Below are positions 34,073-45,801 of a stretch of DNA of 64,000 nt, one piece after another; positions within the stretch are counted from its first letter, which is position 1; every line of letters starts with the position of its first letter. The notes below the pieces were generated by a model. The model was not told the DNA's origin. It was given only the letters and a program-made list of their open reading frames with translations, and did not search any database. The stretch is from Physcomitrium patens (Eukaryota > Streptophyta > Bryopsida > Funariales > Funariaceae). The stretch spans positions 15,660,712 through 15,724,711 of the forward strand of contig NC_037254.1 in the NCBI RefSeq assembly GCF_000002425.4. The letters are read 5' to 3'. A program made the position numbers and the translations under genes.

Positions 34073-37000
34073 GTGCGGCTGGACAGTGAAATATCGCAAC
34101 AACAACCAGGTTCCTTTCTTTCCGCTCAACCTGCCCTTTGTTTTACAATCCCTTTGCTTATTTGCCCTCAGAAACTGAGAACCTTAGTATTATTAGATTC
34201 AGGAGCATCTGCTTGTTTTTTAGACGAAGAATTTGCAAAGCTTCATAAGATCCCTTTAGTACAAAAATCCAAACCTGTTCACATTGAGGTCATAGATGGA
34301 CGACCTTTATTGTCTGGTAGTGTCACCCATGAATCAGAACCTATAGAAGTGAAGTTTAAGGACCATAGTAGTTATATTATTTTCAATACTATTAGAACCC
34401 CATCAAATCCTGTTATTCTTGGTCTTTCCTCTTTGGAAAAGCATAACCCATCCATAGATTGGAAGTTGCGGAAGATGACCTTTCCCACAAAACCACCCAT
34501 GAGCAAGCCTAGTAGAAAATCCCGAATAGAGAAATCCTTATTTATTGGAGCAAGAGCGTTTATAAGATTGTCCAAGGGAGGCACACCGTTTGTCATTTAT
34601 GCGGCTCCAACTACCAGGGAGAAGTTCTCAACAGCAAGTATACCGGAGCAATGTAAGGATTTTAAAGACGTGTTTCAAAAGAAAAATGCCGACATGCTAC
34701 CGGAACACAGACCATATGATTGCGCCATAGACTTACAGGAAGGAGCACAACCGCCTTTTGGCCCAATCTACAATCTATCACAGATGGAGTTGGCGGAGTT
34801 GCGAAAGTACATCGATGAGAATCTAGCCAAGAACTTCATCCGTCATTCAAAATCGTCAGCTGGAGCACCTATCTTATTTGTGAAGAAAAAAGATGGCTCG
34901 TTGCGGATGTGCATGGACTATCGAGGCCTCAACAAGGTAACAAAGAAGAATCTTTACTTGTTACCATTGATTTCTGGTCTCTTAGAACAACTTGGACATG
35001 CAAGGATCTTTACAAAAATTGATCTAAGGGGAGCTTACAACCTCGTACGAATCAAGGAAGGAGATGAGTGGAAGACAACGTTCTGTACAAGGTATGGCCA
35101 TTTTGAATATAATGTCATGCCCTTTGGTCTTACCAATGCTCCAGCGGTCTTTCAACATATGATGAATGACATTTTCCGAGAGTACCTTGATGATTTTGTT
35201 GTCATCTATTTGGATGATATTTTGATATTCTCCAAAAATGAGGAAGAGCATGAAAAATACGTTCGTTTGATATTGGAGAAACTACGCGAGCGAGGACTAT
35301 ATGCCAAGTTGGAGAAGTGTTTATTTCACCAAATAGAGATGGAGTTTCTGGGGTTCGTTGCGACTACGGAAGGCTTGAAGATGGACCCCAAGAAGGTGGA
35401 AGCAATCGTGTCCTCGAAGGTTCCGAAGACGGTTAAAGACGTACAATGCTTTCTTGGTTTTGCCAACTTCTATCAGAACTTTATCAAGAATTACTCTCAA
35501 GTTGCTACTCCTCTCACTCGATTGACATGCAAGGATAAGCTGGAATGGGGACCTCTAGCAGAGAAGGCGTTTCAAAACCTAAAGATCGCATTTACTACGG
35601 CTCCAATTTTGGTATATCTAGACTTTACAAAGGCCTTCTATTTAGAAACTGATGCTTCGGATTTTACTTTGGGAGCTGTACTTTCACAAATGGGAGAAGA
35701 CAAGAAGCTCCATCCGGTTGCATTCTATTCTTGAGAGTTCTCTGCTGCTGAAATCAATTATGAGATCCACGATAAGGAACTTCTTGCTATAGTGGATTCT
35801 TTCCAAGAATGGCGTCACTTTCTTGAAGGAGCTACACATCCAGTGATCATATATACAGATCACAAGAATTTGGAGTATTTCATGTCGGCTCGAGTTCTAA
35901 ATCGACGTCAAGCTCGATGGAGTATGTTGCTATCTAGGTTCGATCTTATTATCACTTATCGACTTGGAAAGCAGCAAGGACTATTTGATGCCTTATTGAG
36001 GAGATCGTATCTTGAACCAAAGGCTGGAGAAGCAGCATTTAATCAACAATGTACGACATTGTTGAAGCCAGAGCAATTTCAGCTTTGCGCTACTATTATG
36101 CCAATTGATGCTGACTTCCTGAATCAGGTACGTGCCGTAACCATTGAAGATTTAGTAGCCATTGATATTAAGTAGCGTGCCAATGACGACAAGTTCAAGG
36201 TGGAGGGAGATCTTTTATACTTTGAAGAGCGGTTATATATCTCAAAAGGACCAGCACGACTCCGAGTTCTTCAATCTCGCTACGATTTTCCAGCTGCGGG
36301 ATATTTTGGATTCAACAAGACCTTCGAGCTTATTTCTCGAGATTTTTAGTGGCCCCAAATGTGGAAGGATGTGAAAGATTTTGTCCTCTCCTGCGACATC
36401 TGTTCAAGATCGAAGAATCCTCGGCATCGCCCTTATGGACTCCTACAGCCATTGTCGATTCCACGTTGACTATGGTCTTCAATTTCCATGGACTTCATCA
36501 CAGACCTGCCATCATCGAACTCATTTGACAGCATCTTTGTCGTGGTAGATCGGCTTACAAAAATGGCACACTTTGTCCCTTGAAAGAAGACATCATCTAG
36601 TGTAGTCACAGCAAGATTCTTTCTCGATAATGTGTATCGATATCATGGACTACCAGATGATATCATATCAAATCGAGGAACCCAATTCGTATCAAAGTTT
36701 TGGAGATCTCTCTTTGAGATACTGAAGGTGGATATCAAGCTTTCTTTGGCTTTTCATCCTCAAACTGACAGTCAAATGGAACGGGTGAACCAAGTCTTGG
36801 AACAATACTTATGATGCAGCATCAACTATCAGCAAGACGATTGGACCACATATCTGCCGCTAGCCGAGTTTGCATATAACAACACCCTCCATGCGTCGAC
36901 TCAATACACACCATTCTTTTCTAACTATGGGTATCATCCAAAGCTTGATTTATTGAGTCCATCAACAAATAACAATCCAGCAGCAGAAGGATTTACGAAA

Positions 37001-37546
37001 CAACTATCAGAGCTTCAAAATACGTTGAAGCTTCAATTACAATCCGCTCAAGAATCCTACAAGGCGTTTGCAAATAGATTTCGGAATCAAGCACCTACTT
37101 TCAAAATTGGAGATAAAGCATGGCTTCTTCGACGGAATATCAAGACCAAGCGACCATGTGATAAGTTGGACTATCGAAGATTGGGACCATTTATCATCCA
37201 AAAGCAAATCAATCGAGTGGCGTATCGTTTGGAATTACCGGCTTCTATGAAGGTACATCCAGTCTTTCATGTTTCTTTGTTGGAGTCTTATCGAGAGTTA
37301 TCTTTTTCTCGAAGAGTGCAATGTCCGCCACCTAGTATTGAGATTGAGAACCACGAGGAATACGAGGTTGAAAAGGTGCTGGATTCTCGGCGAAGGTGGG
37401 GCAAGTTGGAGTATCTTGTTCATTGTTGCGGCTACGACATTAATGAGCGAACGTGGGAGCCAACTCAAAATCTCACTAATGCGTCACAAAAGGTACAGGA
37501 GTTTCATCAACAACATCCTCATAAACCTAAGCCGGTTCGACAATAG
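34073..37546 (+). pseudogene. pol of family B: protease, RT, RNase H, integrase, chromodomain, one frame with six stops
   Basis: One frame runs the whole length. Protease DSGASACFLDEEF near 34,197. RT MPFGLTNAP and YLDDILIFS intact (near 35,200). RNase H ETDASDFTLGAVLSQM and DKELLAI. Integrase zinc finger near 36,270-36,410 (CDIC). Core [22 protein letters not shown] (Asp before Arg changed to Asn) and MERVNQVLEQYL. GPF region near 37,190. Chromodomain 37,380-37,490 (KLEYLVH, GYDINERTWEP, NLTNA). Stops: 35,732, 36,173, 36,347, 36,467, 36,581 and 36,812, several of the CGA to TGA type. The 34,073-35,734 part alone is a clean 553-codon stretch. Confidence 0.92.
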
Positions 37547-37677
37547 CTTCTTTCTGAAGCTTGTTCACCTAAGAATATAAGAAAGGGAGAGAGCACCACT
37601 AAAATTCGTAGTTGATGTAGTTATTTTCTCCAAGATAAAATAGAATTTTTTCAGTAGCCATAGTTTGGTGTTCTGAT

Positions 37678-38031
37678 ATGGATAGCCAAGAGATAGATAC
37701 TATGCCAGTCAGATTATCTCAACCAACTAGTTCACGAAGGCGACCCCGAGATGAAGAACCACCTGCACCACGACGACGACGGAGGATACCAAGTAACTGA
37801 TCACTGGTGATTGTATTTGAGTCCGATTCTGCTTTTGATGATCAACTAGAAGGCATATTTGCAGGACAATTTCACAATGAAGACATGGAAGTTCATGCTT
37901 GGTCAGAAGTTGAAGGAGTGGGCCACTACCATTGGCTTCAAGGGCTGATGAACCACTTACCTCGTGAACAAGAGTTGGAGTTCATAGCAGACGTTATGCA
38001 ACAGATCTTCATTTTCTTGCGTTGGTACTGA
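37678..38031 (+). pseudogene. Family B extra ORF, 118 codons, one stop
   Basis: ATG at 37,678, stop TGA at 38,029-38,031, with one internal TGA near 37,798. It parallels the family A ORF: MDSQ start, RLSQPTSSRRRPRDEE basic/acidic patch, then LVIVFES, and the strong C-terminal match GHYHWLQGLMNHLPREQELEF (family A: GHYRWLRGPINHLRREQRSEY). It lies between chromodomain and 3' LTR exactly as in family A. Survival of this block while the DNA of the families has diverged implies selection on the protein. The function is unknown. Confidence 0.75.
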
Positions 38032-38081
38032 TTGACAACAGCATTGCTTCTCAGAGACCTCGAAGCTAAAGGAGGAGGTGA

Positions 38082-38502
38082 TGTTAGGGACATAGTCTTT
38101 AGAACCTTCTAGAGACAAGTTTTTAGAACCTTCTAGAGACAAGCTTCTAAAACCTTCTAAAAGCAAGTCTCTGGAACCTTCTAGAAGCTTCTTAGTTGGT
38201 AGAAGATGTTAGGGACATAGTCCTTAGAACCTTCTAGAGATAAGTTTCTAGAACCTTCTAGAAGCAAGTCTCTGGAACCTTCTAGAAGCTTCCTAGTTGG
38301 TAGAAGTTGCTTGAGAAGCTTCCTAAATAAGAGTATATATTGGAATCGAGGCTGAAGAGTTCTTCAGTCTCGACAACACATCTCTTAGAGCTCTAGCTCA
38401 CCTCTCTGGTGTTGTTCTTGTATTCATCTGATTAATCTAGTTTTTGCCAGTTCTTCTTGAACTTCTTGGTAGATATCAAGTCTGTATTCTGTGTCCGTGA
38501 CA
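38082..38502 (+). repeat. Family B 3' LTR
   Basis: Begins TGTTAGGGAC and ends GTCCGTGACA. It has one 24-bp unit fewer than the 5' LTR. Four-unit heat shock elements lie at 38,174-38,191, 38,246-38,263 and 38,275-38,292, and the TATA box and hairpin are conserved at 38,332-38,370. Confidence 0.92.
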
Positions 38503-38507
38503 CCTTT

Positions 38508-41500
38508 AAGACATAGTTTGAAATTCAAAATAACTTTTAAGTACCTCATGATCTTTTTGATGGTTGCCCAATGGATTGGTCCAGCCTCTTTGACATGTGT
38601 TGGTTCACAATACTCACCGCATATGCAAGATCGACCCTTGTGCCAACCATTGCATACATTAGTCATCCCACTGCTACTTTGTATGGAACACATTGCATTT
38701 ATCTTTCAATTTCAGCAAACTCTTCTTCTGTGAGCTTCATCAACTTCAAATTGGTTTCAATAGGCTTACACTCTTCTATATTGAATCATTTCAATACTGC
38801 TTCAATGTACTTACTTTAGCTCATTGTAATGGTCTTCTTAGCATGATCTCTCACAAACTCCACTCCTAAATAATAATGAAGCTTTTTCAAATTGCTCATC
38901 TCATACTCTTTTTCTAAATTTTCCTTCAATCAATCTATCATTGTCATAGCATTGATTGAGATGATCAAATTATCAACATAGAGGATGACAATCAATATGA
39001 ATTCATTTGATTGCATCACATACAAAGAATGATTAGCTTCACTCCTTATAAATCCTTCATTCACAAAGACTGTATCAATATGTTGGTACCATGTCCTTAG
39101 AAATTGCTTGAATCCATACAAGGATTTCTTCAACTTACAAATAAGGTCTTATTTTCCATCTTCAACAAATCCTTGAGATTGATCCATGTAGATGTCTTCT
39201 TCTAACTTTCCATTCAAAAAAGTCATCTTCACATCTATTTGATGTATCTCTAAGTCTATTGTTGCCCCAATTGTTACAATGGTTCTAATAGTGGTGGATT
39301 TGGCCACGGGAGCAAATGTCTCATTGAAATCAACTCCATCAACTTGTGAGTATCTTTTGGCAACTAACCTAGCCTTATATCTCACAACATTGCTTATTGC
39401 ATCCCTTTTGATTCTAAATACCTACTTACAACCAATTGAAGATTGATTTGGTAGAAGTTGAGTTAATTTCTTTGTTCCATTTTCTATGAATGATTTGTAT
39501 TCTTCTTCCATGGCATTCTTTCACTTCATAGCATCCGTGGACTTCATTGCATCACACAAATTTAATAGATCAGTAAAGATTGCAACATTGGCATGTTCTT
39601 CACTTAATTGAAATAAGATGTGGTTCTTCTACTATGCACCAAGTTATTTTTGATCTACTAAAAGATATCTCTTTTTACTTGATGAAGATTCACCTTCATG
39701 CACTCAAATAGCTCTTATAATCTTTTTTTTTTATTAAAACTTGTTTCTTCACACTTAAAGATTGGTATTCTTCATCACCATCATCATATTTAATATCTTG
39801 ATTGTCTTCATTGTTGGTTTTAGCAATTGTAGATACCTCATGATTTACCTTCTTTGGTTCTTCATTTTGATTTGAAATTCTACCATCTTCACTATCATCA
39901 TCTTCTTATTTTTCTTTCATTGCTGGATTTAAAGATATGTCTACAAATACACCTTTACTCCGACTTGAACACATGACCAAGTGCTCACAAGCACTCTTGT
40001 ACTCCAAAAATTCTACATCACGACTTTTAATGATTTTCTTGGTTTCTAAACATATGAGTTTATATGCTTTGATACCTTCACAATATCCAACAAATACACA
40101 TTTTATTCTTTTTGCATCAAATTTGGATCTCATGCAATCTGGTTTCTTTGCATAAGTAATGCATCCAAAGATCTTCATGTGTGAAATACAAGATTTTTTA
40201 TCACTCCAAGTTTCTTCTGGAGTCATTGATGTGAGTGCACTTGTTGGACATCTATTCCTTGTATACATTGCATTGACCATAGCTTCTGCCTAATATTCAT
40301 GGCTAAGATTTTGTACAAAAAGCATACTCCTTGCTATCTCCATAATAGTATGATTTGCTCTTTCAGTGATTCCATTTTATTGTGGAGTGTAAGAAGTGAA
40401 GTTTTGTCTTGCAATGCCTTGATTTCTCAAAAATTCATCAAAATGCTTTGACATGTACTCACCTCCATTTTTTGTGCACAATACTTTCATCTTGCATTTC
40501 ACATTGCTTCTCTACAAGTACCTTGAATTCTTTAAACCTTGAGAAATAATCACTCTTGGTTTTAATGATGTATATCCACACCTTTCTTGAGAAATCATCA
40601 ATAAATATGACAAAGTACCTTGCTCCTCCAATTGATGGTCTCTTCATTAGTCCACAAATATTAGAATGAATCATCTCCAAGAATTTGCTTATACGTATTG
40701 CAATTCCACTTGGAAATAAAGCCCTTTATTATTTATCTTGGATACAACCTTCACAAGCAAGTGTCATAGCATTGTAATTGAATTGACTAAGATCGAAGCT
40801 ACTTACTATAGATTGGAGCTCCTTCATACTTTTGGCATTTAAATGACTATGTCGTTGATGCCAAATGCAAAATTTGTCTTGATTTTGTAAAAAATCAGCA
40901 TATGCTGCCACTTCAATTTCATTCATCTTTTTCTAATTGATGAAGTAGAAGTTGCCATCTCTGAGGCCTTTGGCAACATGTTTTCCATTCAATGTGTTCG
41001 CAAAATATCCATCTATGTGAAATTAAACTTTACAACCATGTCATACAAGTTTGTTCACTAAAAGAAGGTTCTCCATCATCTTTGGTACATATAAGACTTC
41101 CTTCAATTTGATTTGTTTGATTTGGTCCTTCACTACAATCTCCAAAACAATGGAGCCAATTTCAATGGCTTACACCATGCCATTATCTCCCAACTGTATT
41201 TTTGTTACTGAAATTGTTTCATAAGTATCAAATGAATACTTATATGGTATCATGTATTTAGTAGTACTTGAATCTATAATCCATTTAGACATGGTAGCCA
41301 TGGAGGCTCCTTCACTTGCCATGAAAGCATAATCATCTCTATCAAAACTATCACTAGTATTGTTTGCATTTTTCTTGTCTCCTCTCTTGGCCTTATAGTT
41401 ATTCATAGCAAAAATGACCCCATTTTCTACAAATATAGTAATTTCTTATATTTCTTTTTAAATTATCACATTGGTATAGAAAGCTATCTTTGCCTTGTCT
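38508..41500 (-). pseudogene. Copia pol: protease, integrase, RT, RNase H N-terminal part
   Basis: On the minus strand: protease near 41,280 (WIIDSSTTKYM; the catalytic DSG is DSS). Integrase zinc finger at 40,729-40,926 (HQRHSHL, CEGC). Core near 40,459-40,680 (IFIDDFSRKVWIY) and 39,906-40,280 (KIFGCITYA, FVGYCEGIKAYKL). RT at 39,149-39,385 (RLVAKRYSQVDGVDFNETFAPV, QIDVKMTFLNG) and 38,930-39,133 (KSLYGFKQ, YVDNLIIS, where the catalytic YVDD is lost). RNase H start at 38,424-38,693. Frames are broken throughout. Confidence 0.88.
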
Positions 41501-41540
41501 TAAAAATAGAGCCGAATCACCACTTTGATTTTATTTTATT

Positions 41541-42142
41541 TTATTTTATTTTATTTTTTTTCCTCTTGGTTATTTCATGTGTAAGTCTTGATGTGATATA
41601 ATTCATGGTAAATTCCTTCATGTTGATAGACTCAAATGCCACAATGAGGTAGTTGTAGGACTCGAGAAGGCTCATGAGCAATGTCAACACAATTTTTCTA
41701 TCATCAACTGGCGTGTCAACAATTGCTAGTTGGTTTGCAAGTGCTTTTACCTTGTTGACATGAGCCATGAGGTCATCTCCTTCTTTTATCTTTACCGTTA
41801 AGAACTTCCTCTTTGTTCTTAGAATATTAGCAAGGTTTTTACTCTCATAGATGTTCAAAGAGTCTTCCATACTTTTATAAGTTCATTGCAAGCAATTACG
41901 TGTGAAAAATTGGCATCATCAAGATTTATTTCAATCATGTGAAAAGCCTTCCTTTCATGTCATTTGTACTCCTTCTTCACCTTTATATCAGCATCATCAC
42001 TAGGAGGCTCTTCACTTTCATCAATAATATCCTAAAGGTCCAATGAAGTCAATAAAAGCTTTATTTTCTTCTTGTAATGGTAGAAATTGTCACTTCTAAA
42101 CTTCTCAATCACTTTCAAACCCTCACCCTCATTTGAAGCCAT
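41541..42142 (-). pseudogene. Copia gag
   Basis: Starts at the ATG at 42,140-42,142 (MASNEGEGLKVIEKF), with stops near 41,960 and 41,880. It then runs clean from 41,870 to 41,541 with the plant copia gag (UBN2-type) pattern NLANILRTKRKF, GDDLMAHVNKVKALANQL and VLTLLMSLLESYNYLI. A KKRKNK-type basic tail follows. The zinc-knuckle region downstream is poorly preserved. Confidence 0.8.
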
Positions 42143-42698
42143 GACTAAAGAAGGGATGTATCAAAGAAAATCAAGAAAAGAGAAGATAGAACTTTGAAAA
42201 CCAACAAGAAGGTGTTGTTGCATTAGAATCCCAGAATGCCCTCTTTGTAAGTAAACTAGTGATTTTACTCTTTGATCACTCTCAATTTCACTTATAAGAC
42301 TTCTCATTAGTCTTATACACTATCTTAACCTCTCTTGCAAGCTTTGCTAGTCTTTTATCACCTTTAATGTCTCATAACACCTCATTTCACTTTAAGAAGA
42401 TCTATTAAGAACTTAAGCACATGAAAGTTCAATATTTAGTATATCGATGAGGTAGGTCAGCAAAAAAATACACCACTAGTGTTCTAAAACAACATTCTAA
42501 AGTGTATAATAACCTCCAAGACTGTAAATGCACTTAACAACAAATAAGAGCATAACTACATTGACAATTAGATATAAAAGAAGATTTAGAAGATATCAAA
42601 TTCTAACATCAGCAACAACTATAAGATCTACTCTTTATAACAACAAAGACTTCAAAGAACTTAAAAACTCACAACTAAAGGTGAGTGGGCCCATAATC
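42143..42698 (-). other. Copia leader
   Basis: Untranslated DNA between the 5' LTR and gag. On the minus strand the LTR is followed by GATTATGGGCCCACTCACC, the expected PBS position. I could not match this to a tRNA 3' end with confidence. No ORF. Confidence 0.5.
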
Positions 42699-43368
42699 TA
42701 TTAAAGAAATAGAACTTTGAAGTCACAGCACATAGCATCAGCAAAATTGCATACAAAAAGAGTATGGAATAAGATGTCTCTCACTTCCAACACTTAATAC
42801 TTATAGATTGTAGTTGCTGCCCTATAAGACAACTTTCACTCTTTGACTTTTACACATATGATCTTAGGTCCTACAATCTTTTATCATCTTACATATCTCA
42901 AAGGTATTCTCATAGACATATGCATGTAAGCCAATAATTACATGTATAAATAGGTAGAAATAAGTAAAAGTAATTAAAATTAAGTTAATTCTATAATATT
43001 TGCTATAAAAGCTTCTTAAAAGCTTTATAGATGCTGATTTGACTTTCTTTGACAGAAGTCTCACTTGTTTATTTGTCTTTATCAAGTTCTTGTCCTTGAT
43101 AGGTATCCTATGGTCTTTAAATCCTTTGGCATCTTACTAACCACAAAGGTATCCTATGCCAAGTACTAATTACTCTTATTTAATCTTTGGATATTCTTTA
43201 GTTTATATTTTATTCTCTTAACTTTGACTATTGGTCCTTACCCTCGTCCTATATCTATAAGATATCCTTTCCATACATTAACAGTCAACCCTTTGATCAT
43301 TAATAACTTACCTAAGATAATACCTTTTATTACGTAACTTATTCTACTTTTACTTACTTACTTCAACA
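42699..43368 (-). repeat. Copia 5' LTR interrupted by a family A solo LTR
   Basis: 670 bp here against 471 bp in the other LTR; the difference is the 194-bp insertion at 42,908-43,101 plus its duplicated GGTAT. Ends TATTAAAG...CTTCAACA. Confidence 0.88.
42908..43101 (+). repeat. Shrunken family A solo LTR, TSD GGTAT
   Basis: The sequence starts TCTCATAGACATATGCATGT and ends TTCTTGTCCTTGATA, the two ends of a family A LTR in plus orientation. It is flanked by GGTAT at 42,903-42,907 and 43,102-43,106. The middle (TATA box, hairpin, most of U3) is deleted: 194 bp against about 560. The duplication proves that a real insertion preceded the loss of the internal region. Confidence 0.88.
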
Positions 43369-44403
43369 ACTTTTAATATAAGCTTATGTAATAGCTATTT
43401 ACTTAATTCTAGTATGTTCGTATATTTTATTGCAACCATGTTTGTATCTAAGAAATCTTGACATTAAATCCAAGAGATCCCTTTGATCTAAAAGTATGTT
43501 TGGTGAATAATAAACATAACTTTTTTTGATTCTTATGAGTATATTTTTTACTCAAAACAAAAAATCAATTATTATTATTTTTATTTCTAAATTTGATATA
43601 TATTACATGTATAGAAATTATACATATTTATTTTTATAAAAAAAAATACATATACTTCAAAATGTCAAATTTCTTTATTCAAAATGTTACAATATCTAGT
43701 CTAGTATATTTTGAGAATAAATATAAAGATTTTTTTGAAATTATCCAACATTACAAATAAAAAATTTAAAAAATCTCTAAACAACTTATTATTTTATATT
43801 ATATTCTAATATATTTTATCTACAACTTCAAATACTAGCTAATTCATTATCAAAGCTTTAATCTAAAAAAATATTCTAATTTGTAGTAAAAATAATATTA
43901 AATTTAATTCTCTTCAAAAATTACAAATCAATGTACTATCCAATTTAATTGGGATTTTGAATCTAGAATGTATTGTTCTACCTTTTTAGAGCAATAAAGA
44001 CCCATTCTTCTAAAGATACAATTGCAAAAAAAGATTTTATTATTGGTGCACATAATTTAGAAATAAATCCTCTATGTAGGTTTTTTATGATTTTTTTCAT
44101 GGCCATTAATGATAAAAACTTTAGAGTCTTTCATAATACATGCATGAAGGTTAATTTCACCTTTCAATCAAATTTAGAAGATGGCTTCAATTAAAAATTT
44201 CTAATAATTGATATTATTAAGTAAAAGATGAAATTAACAAGAAAAATAGAAGAAAAAGTATGAAATAACTAAAAGTAATGCAATTAAATAGTTACACATT
44301 CTAAAAACTAGTCACAAATTTTTTATTGGATTTTTATCTCATAAAAAATTAAAAGTAAAAAAATAAATTTTTATATAACTAATTTTTATCTTTTTAATAA
44401 AAT

Positions 44404-44447
<44 letters not shown>

Positions 44448-45199
44448 TTCAAGTTATTATGATAAAATTATGAAGATAAAAAAGCCAAAAAAAATATATA
44501 AATATATTTTATTTCAAAAATGACTTCCATCCATTGAGATGCATTTGTAGAACTCATATAATATTTTAGTTATTTCTTAATACCTATTATATTAACTATT
44601 ATTTAATAATTGAATCTCTTATTTAATGTCTTCATATAATTGCATAACATTATATTGTTGTTAAGATTGTCTTTAATAAATTCATTAATTTACAATTATT
44701 AAAAAAAAATTGAAGATAAAAGAAGGTTAAAATTTATTAATATTTTATTAAAACATTCTAATTCTTTTTTTGGAATATTTAATAAATTTTATTTTCTTTA
44801 GTTTTTCAAAATTCAATATTGATTTGATATCATTATTTTTATTTTATAAAATAAAATTTTAATTACATAAGTTAACTTAAAATTATATAATAAGTAAAAA
44901 TCTATTATATATTCTATATTTAGGTATTATATAACATCAAATATAAAGATATTTTAAATTTCAATGTAAGTTATAAATTCTTCTACAATCAAATATCTAG
45001 TATATTTTTGAGCTAAATTTTACATTATATAATATAACCTTTTATATAACAAAGATAAAAGAAAATATTTTTTTCAACTCTATCATATTAGAATTCTATA
45101 CATCAAGTACATTTTGGATCTTTATAATAGAAGATGCTTCAATTTTTTTTTTATATTTTTGTAGATGACCTTGAAACAACTTTGTTTAAAGTATGTACA
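43369..45199. other. AT-rich intergenic DNA with (TA)n
   Basis: Begins with the duplicated ACTTT and ends with GTACA (45,195-45,199), the target duplication of the next element. (TA)n at 44,407-44,445. The frame at 43,973-44,194 has no recognisable motif. No gene supported. Confidence 0.55.
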
Positions 45200-45760
45200 C
45201 GTCAAGGACAAGAACTCGATGAAAAAATAGTTCAGACAAGTAAGCCTTCACTCAAAGAAAAGTAACAAAATATGAATAATAAGTATGTATATTGAAAAGA
45301 GAAACTAGAATGGCTATTGCCAAAAGACAAGAAAACTAGAGACCCTTGAAACTAGACTAGAAGCAAGAAAGGAGTTGACAAGAGTGAAGAAGCCTTCACT
45401 CTTGTCTCTATATATACTATCTAACTAGGGGCTACGTGGCGACGTTCTATAGGACCTCCAATATGTGTTGACTTTGTAGGACACATGCCTTGACTTACAA
45501 GGCAAGTTTTTCTACGTGTGGGCCACATAGTTAGCTTGATCTTCAAGCTAACAACATGTGTGGCACATGGCCAACTTGTTGACCACGTTTCTAATCCAAA
45601 AAGTCAATTAAAGACACCTATGAAGTCAAAGCAGTGTCTAGGAAGTTTCTAGGAAGCTTTTATATTAAATATTATAGAATTAATTTACTTTTATCTACTT
45701 TTACTTACTTCTACCTATTTCTATATGTAATTATTAGCTTACATGATTATGGCCGTGACA
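45200..45760 (-). repeat. Family A 3' LTR with polypurine tract at 45,761-45,776
   Basis: Starts CGTCAAGG (TGTCAAGG in the other LTR) and ends GGCCGTGACA. Hairpin at 45,377-45,406. The adjoining plus-strand TTACCCCCCCTTCTAGAG is, on the minus strand, the polypurine tract AGAAGGGGGGG, which primes plus-strand DNA. Confidence 0.95.
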
Positions 45761-45801
45761 TTACCCCCCCTTCTAGAGACGAGTTCCACGAGGAGCGGTC
45801 A

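Larger units (their letters stand above)
32330..38502 (+). mobile_element. Complete family B Ty3/gypsy chromovirus nested in copia, plus strand, TSD CCTTT
   Basis: LTRs at 32,330-32,774 (445 bp) and 38,082-38,502 (421 bp) are flanked by CCTTT (32,325-32,329 and 38,503-38,507). Internal order: PBS, leader, gag, protease, RT, RNase H, integrase, chromodomain, extra ORF, 3' LTR. The LTRs differ by roughly 15 substitutions, nearly all transitions, plus one 24-bp repeat unit. It split the copia RNase H, so it is younger than the copia insertion. Its coding sequence has about eight nonsense changes and one frameshift. Confidence 0.95.
31356..43368 (-). mobile_element. Complete Ty1/copia element, minus strand, TSD ACTTT, with two nested insertions
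   Basis: LTR ends are TGTTGAAG/CTTCAACA inverted repeats (with transitions: TATTGAAG...CTTCAATA left, TATTAAAG...CTTCAACA right). ACTTT is duplicated at 31,351-31,355 and 43,369-43,373. Removing the family B element (32,330-38,502 plus one CCTTT) and the small solo LTR leaves about 5.6 kb, a normal copia size. Order on the minus strand: gag, protease, integrase, RT, RNase H, as in Ty1/copia. All genes carry stops. Confidence 0.93.

Noticed and set aside
43973-44194. 73-codon frame in AT-rich DNA
   Set aside because: Low complexity, no motif, no gene context.
45377-45406. Hairpin followed by T-rich DNA as a bacterial-type terminator
   Set aside because: It lies at the promoter side of a eukaryotic LTR, next to the TATA box.
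45630-45670. Heat shock elements in the family A LTR (GGAAGTTTCTAGGAAGC)
   Set aside because: Spacing is off by a base, so the pentamers are not in phase; similarity to family B is superficial.
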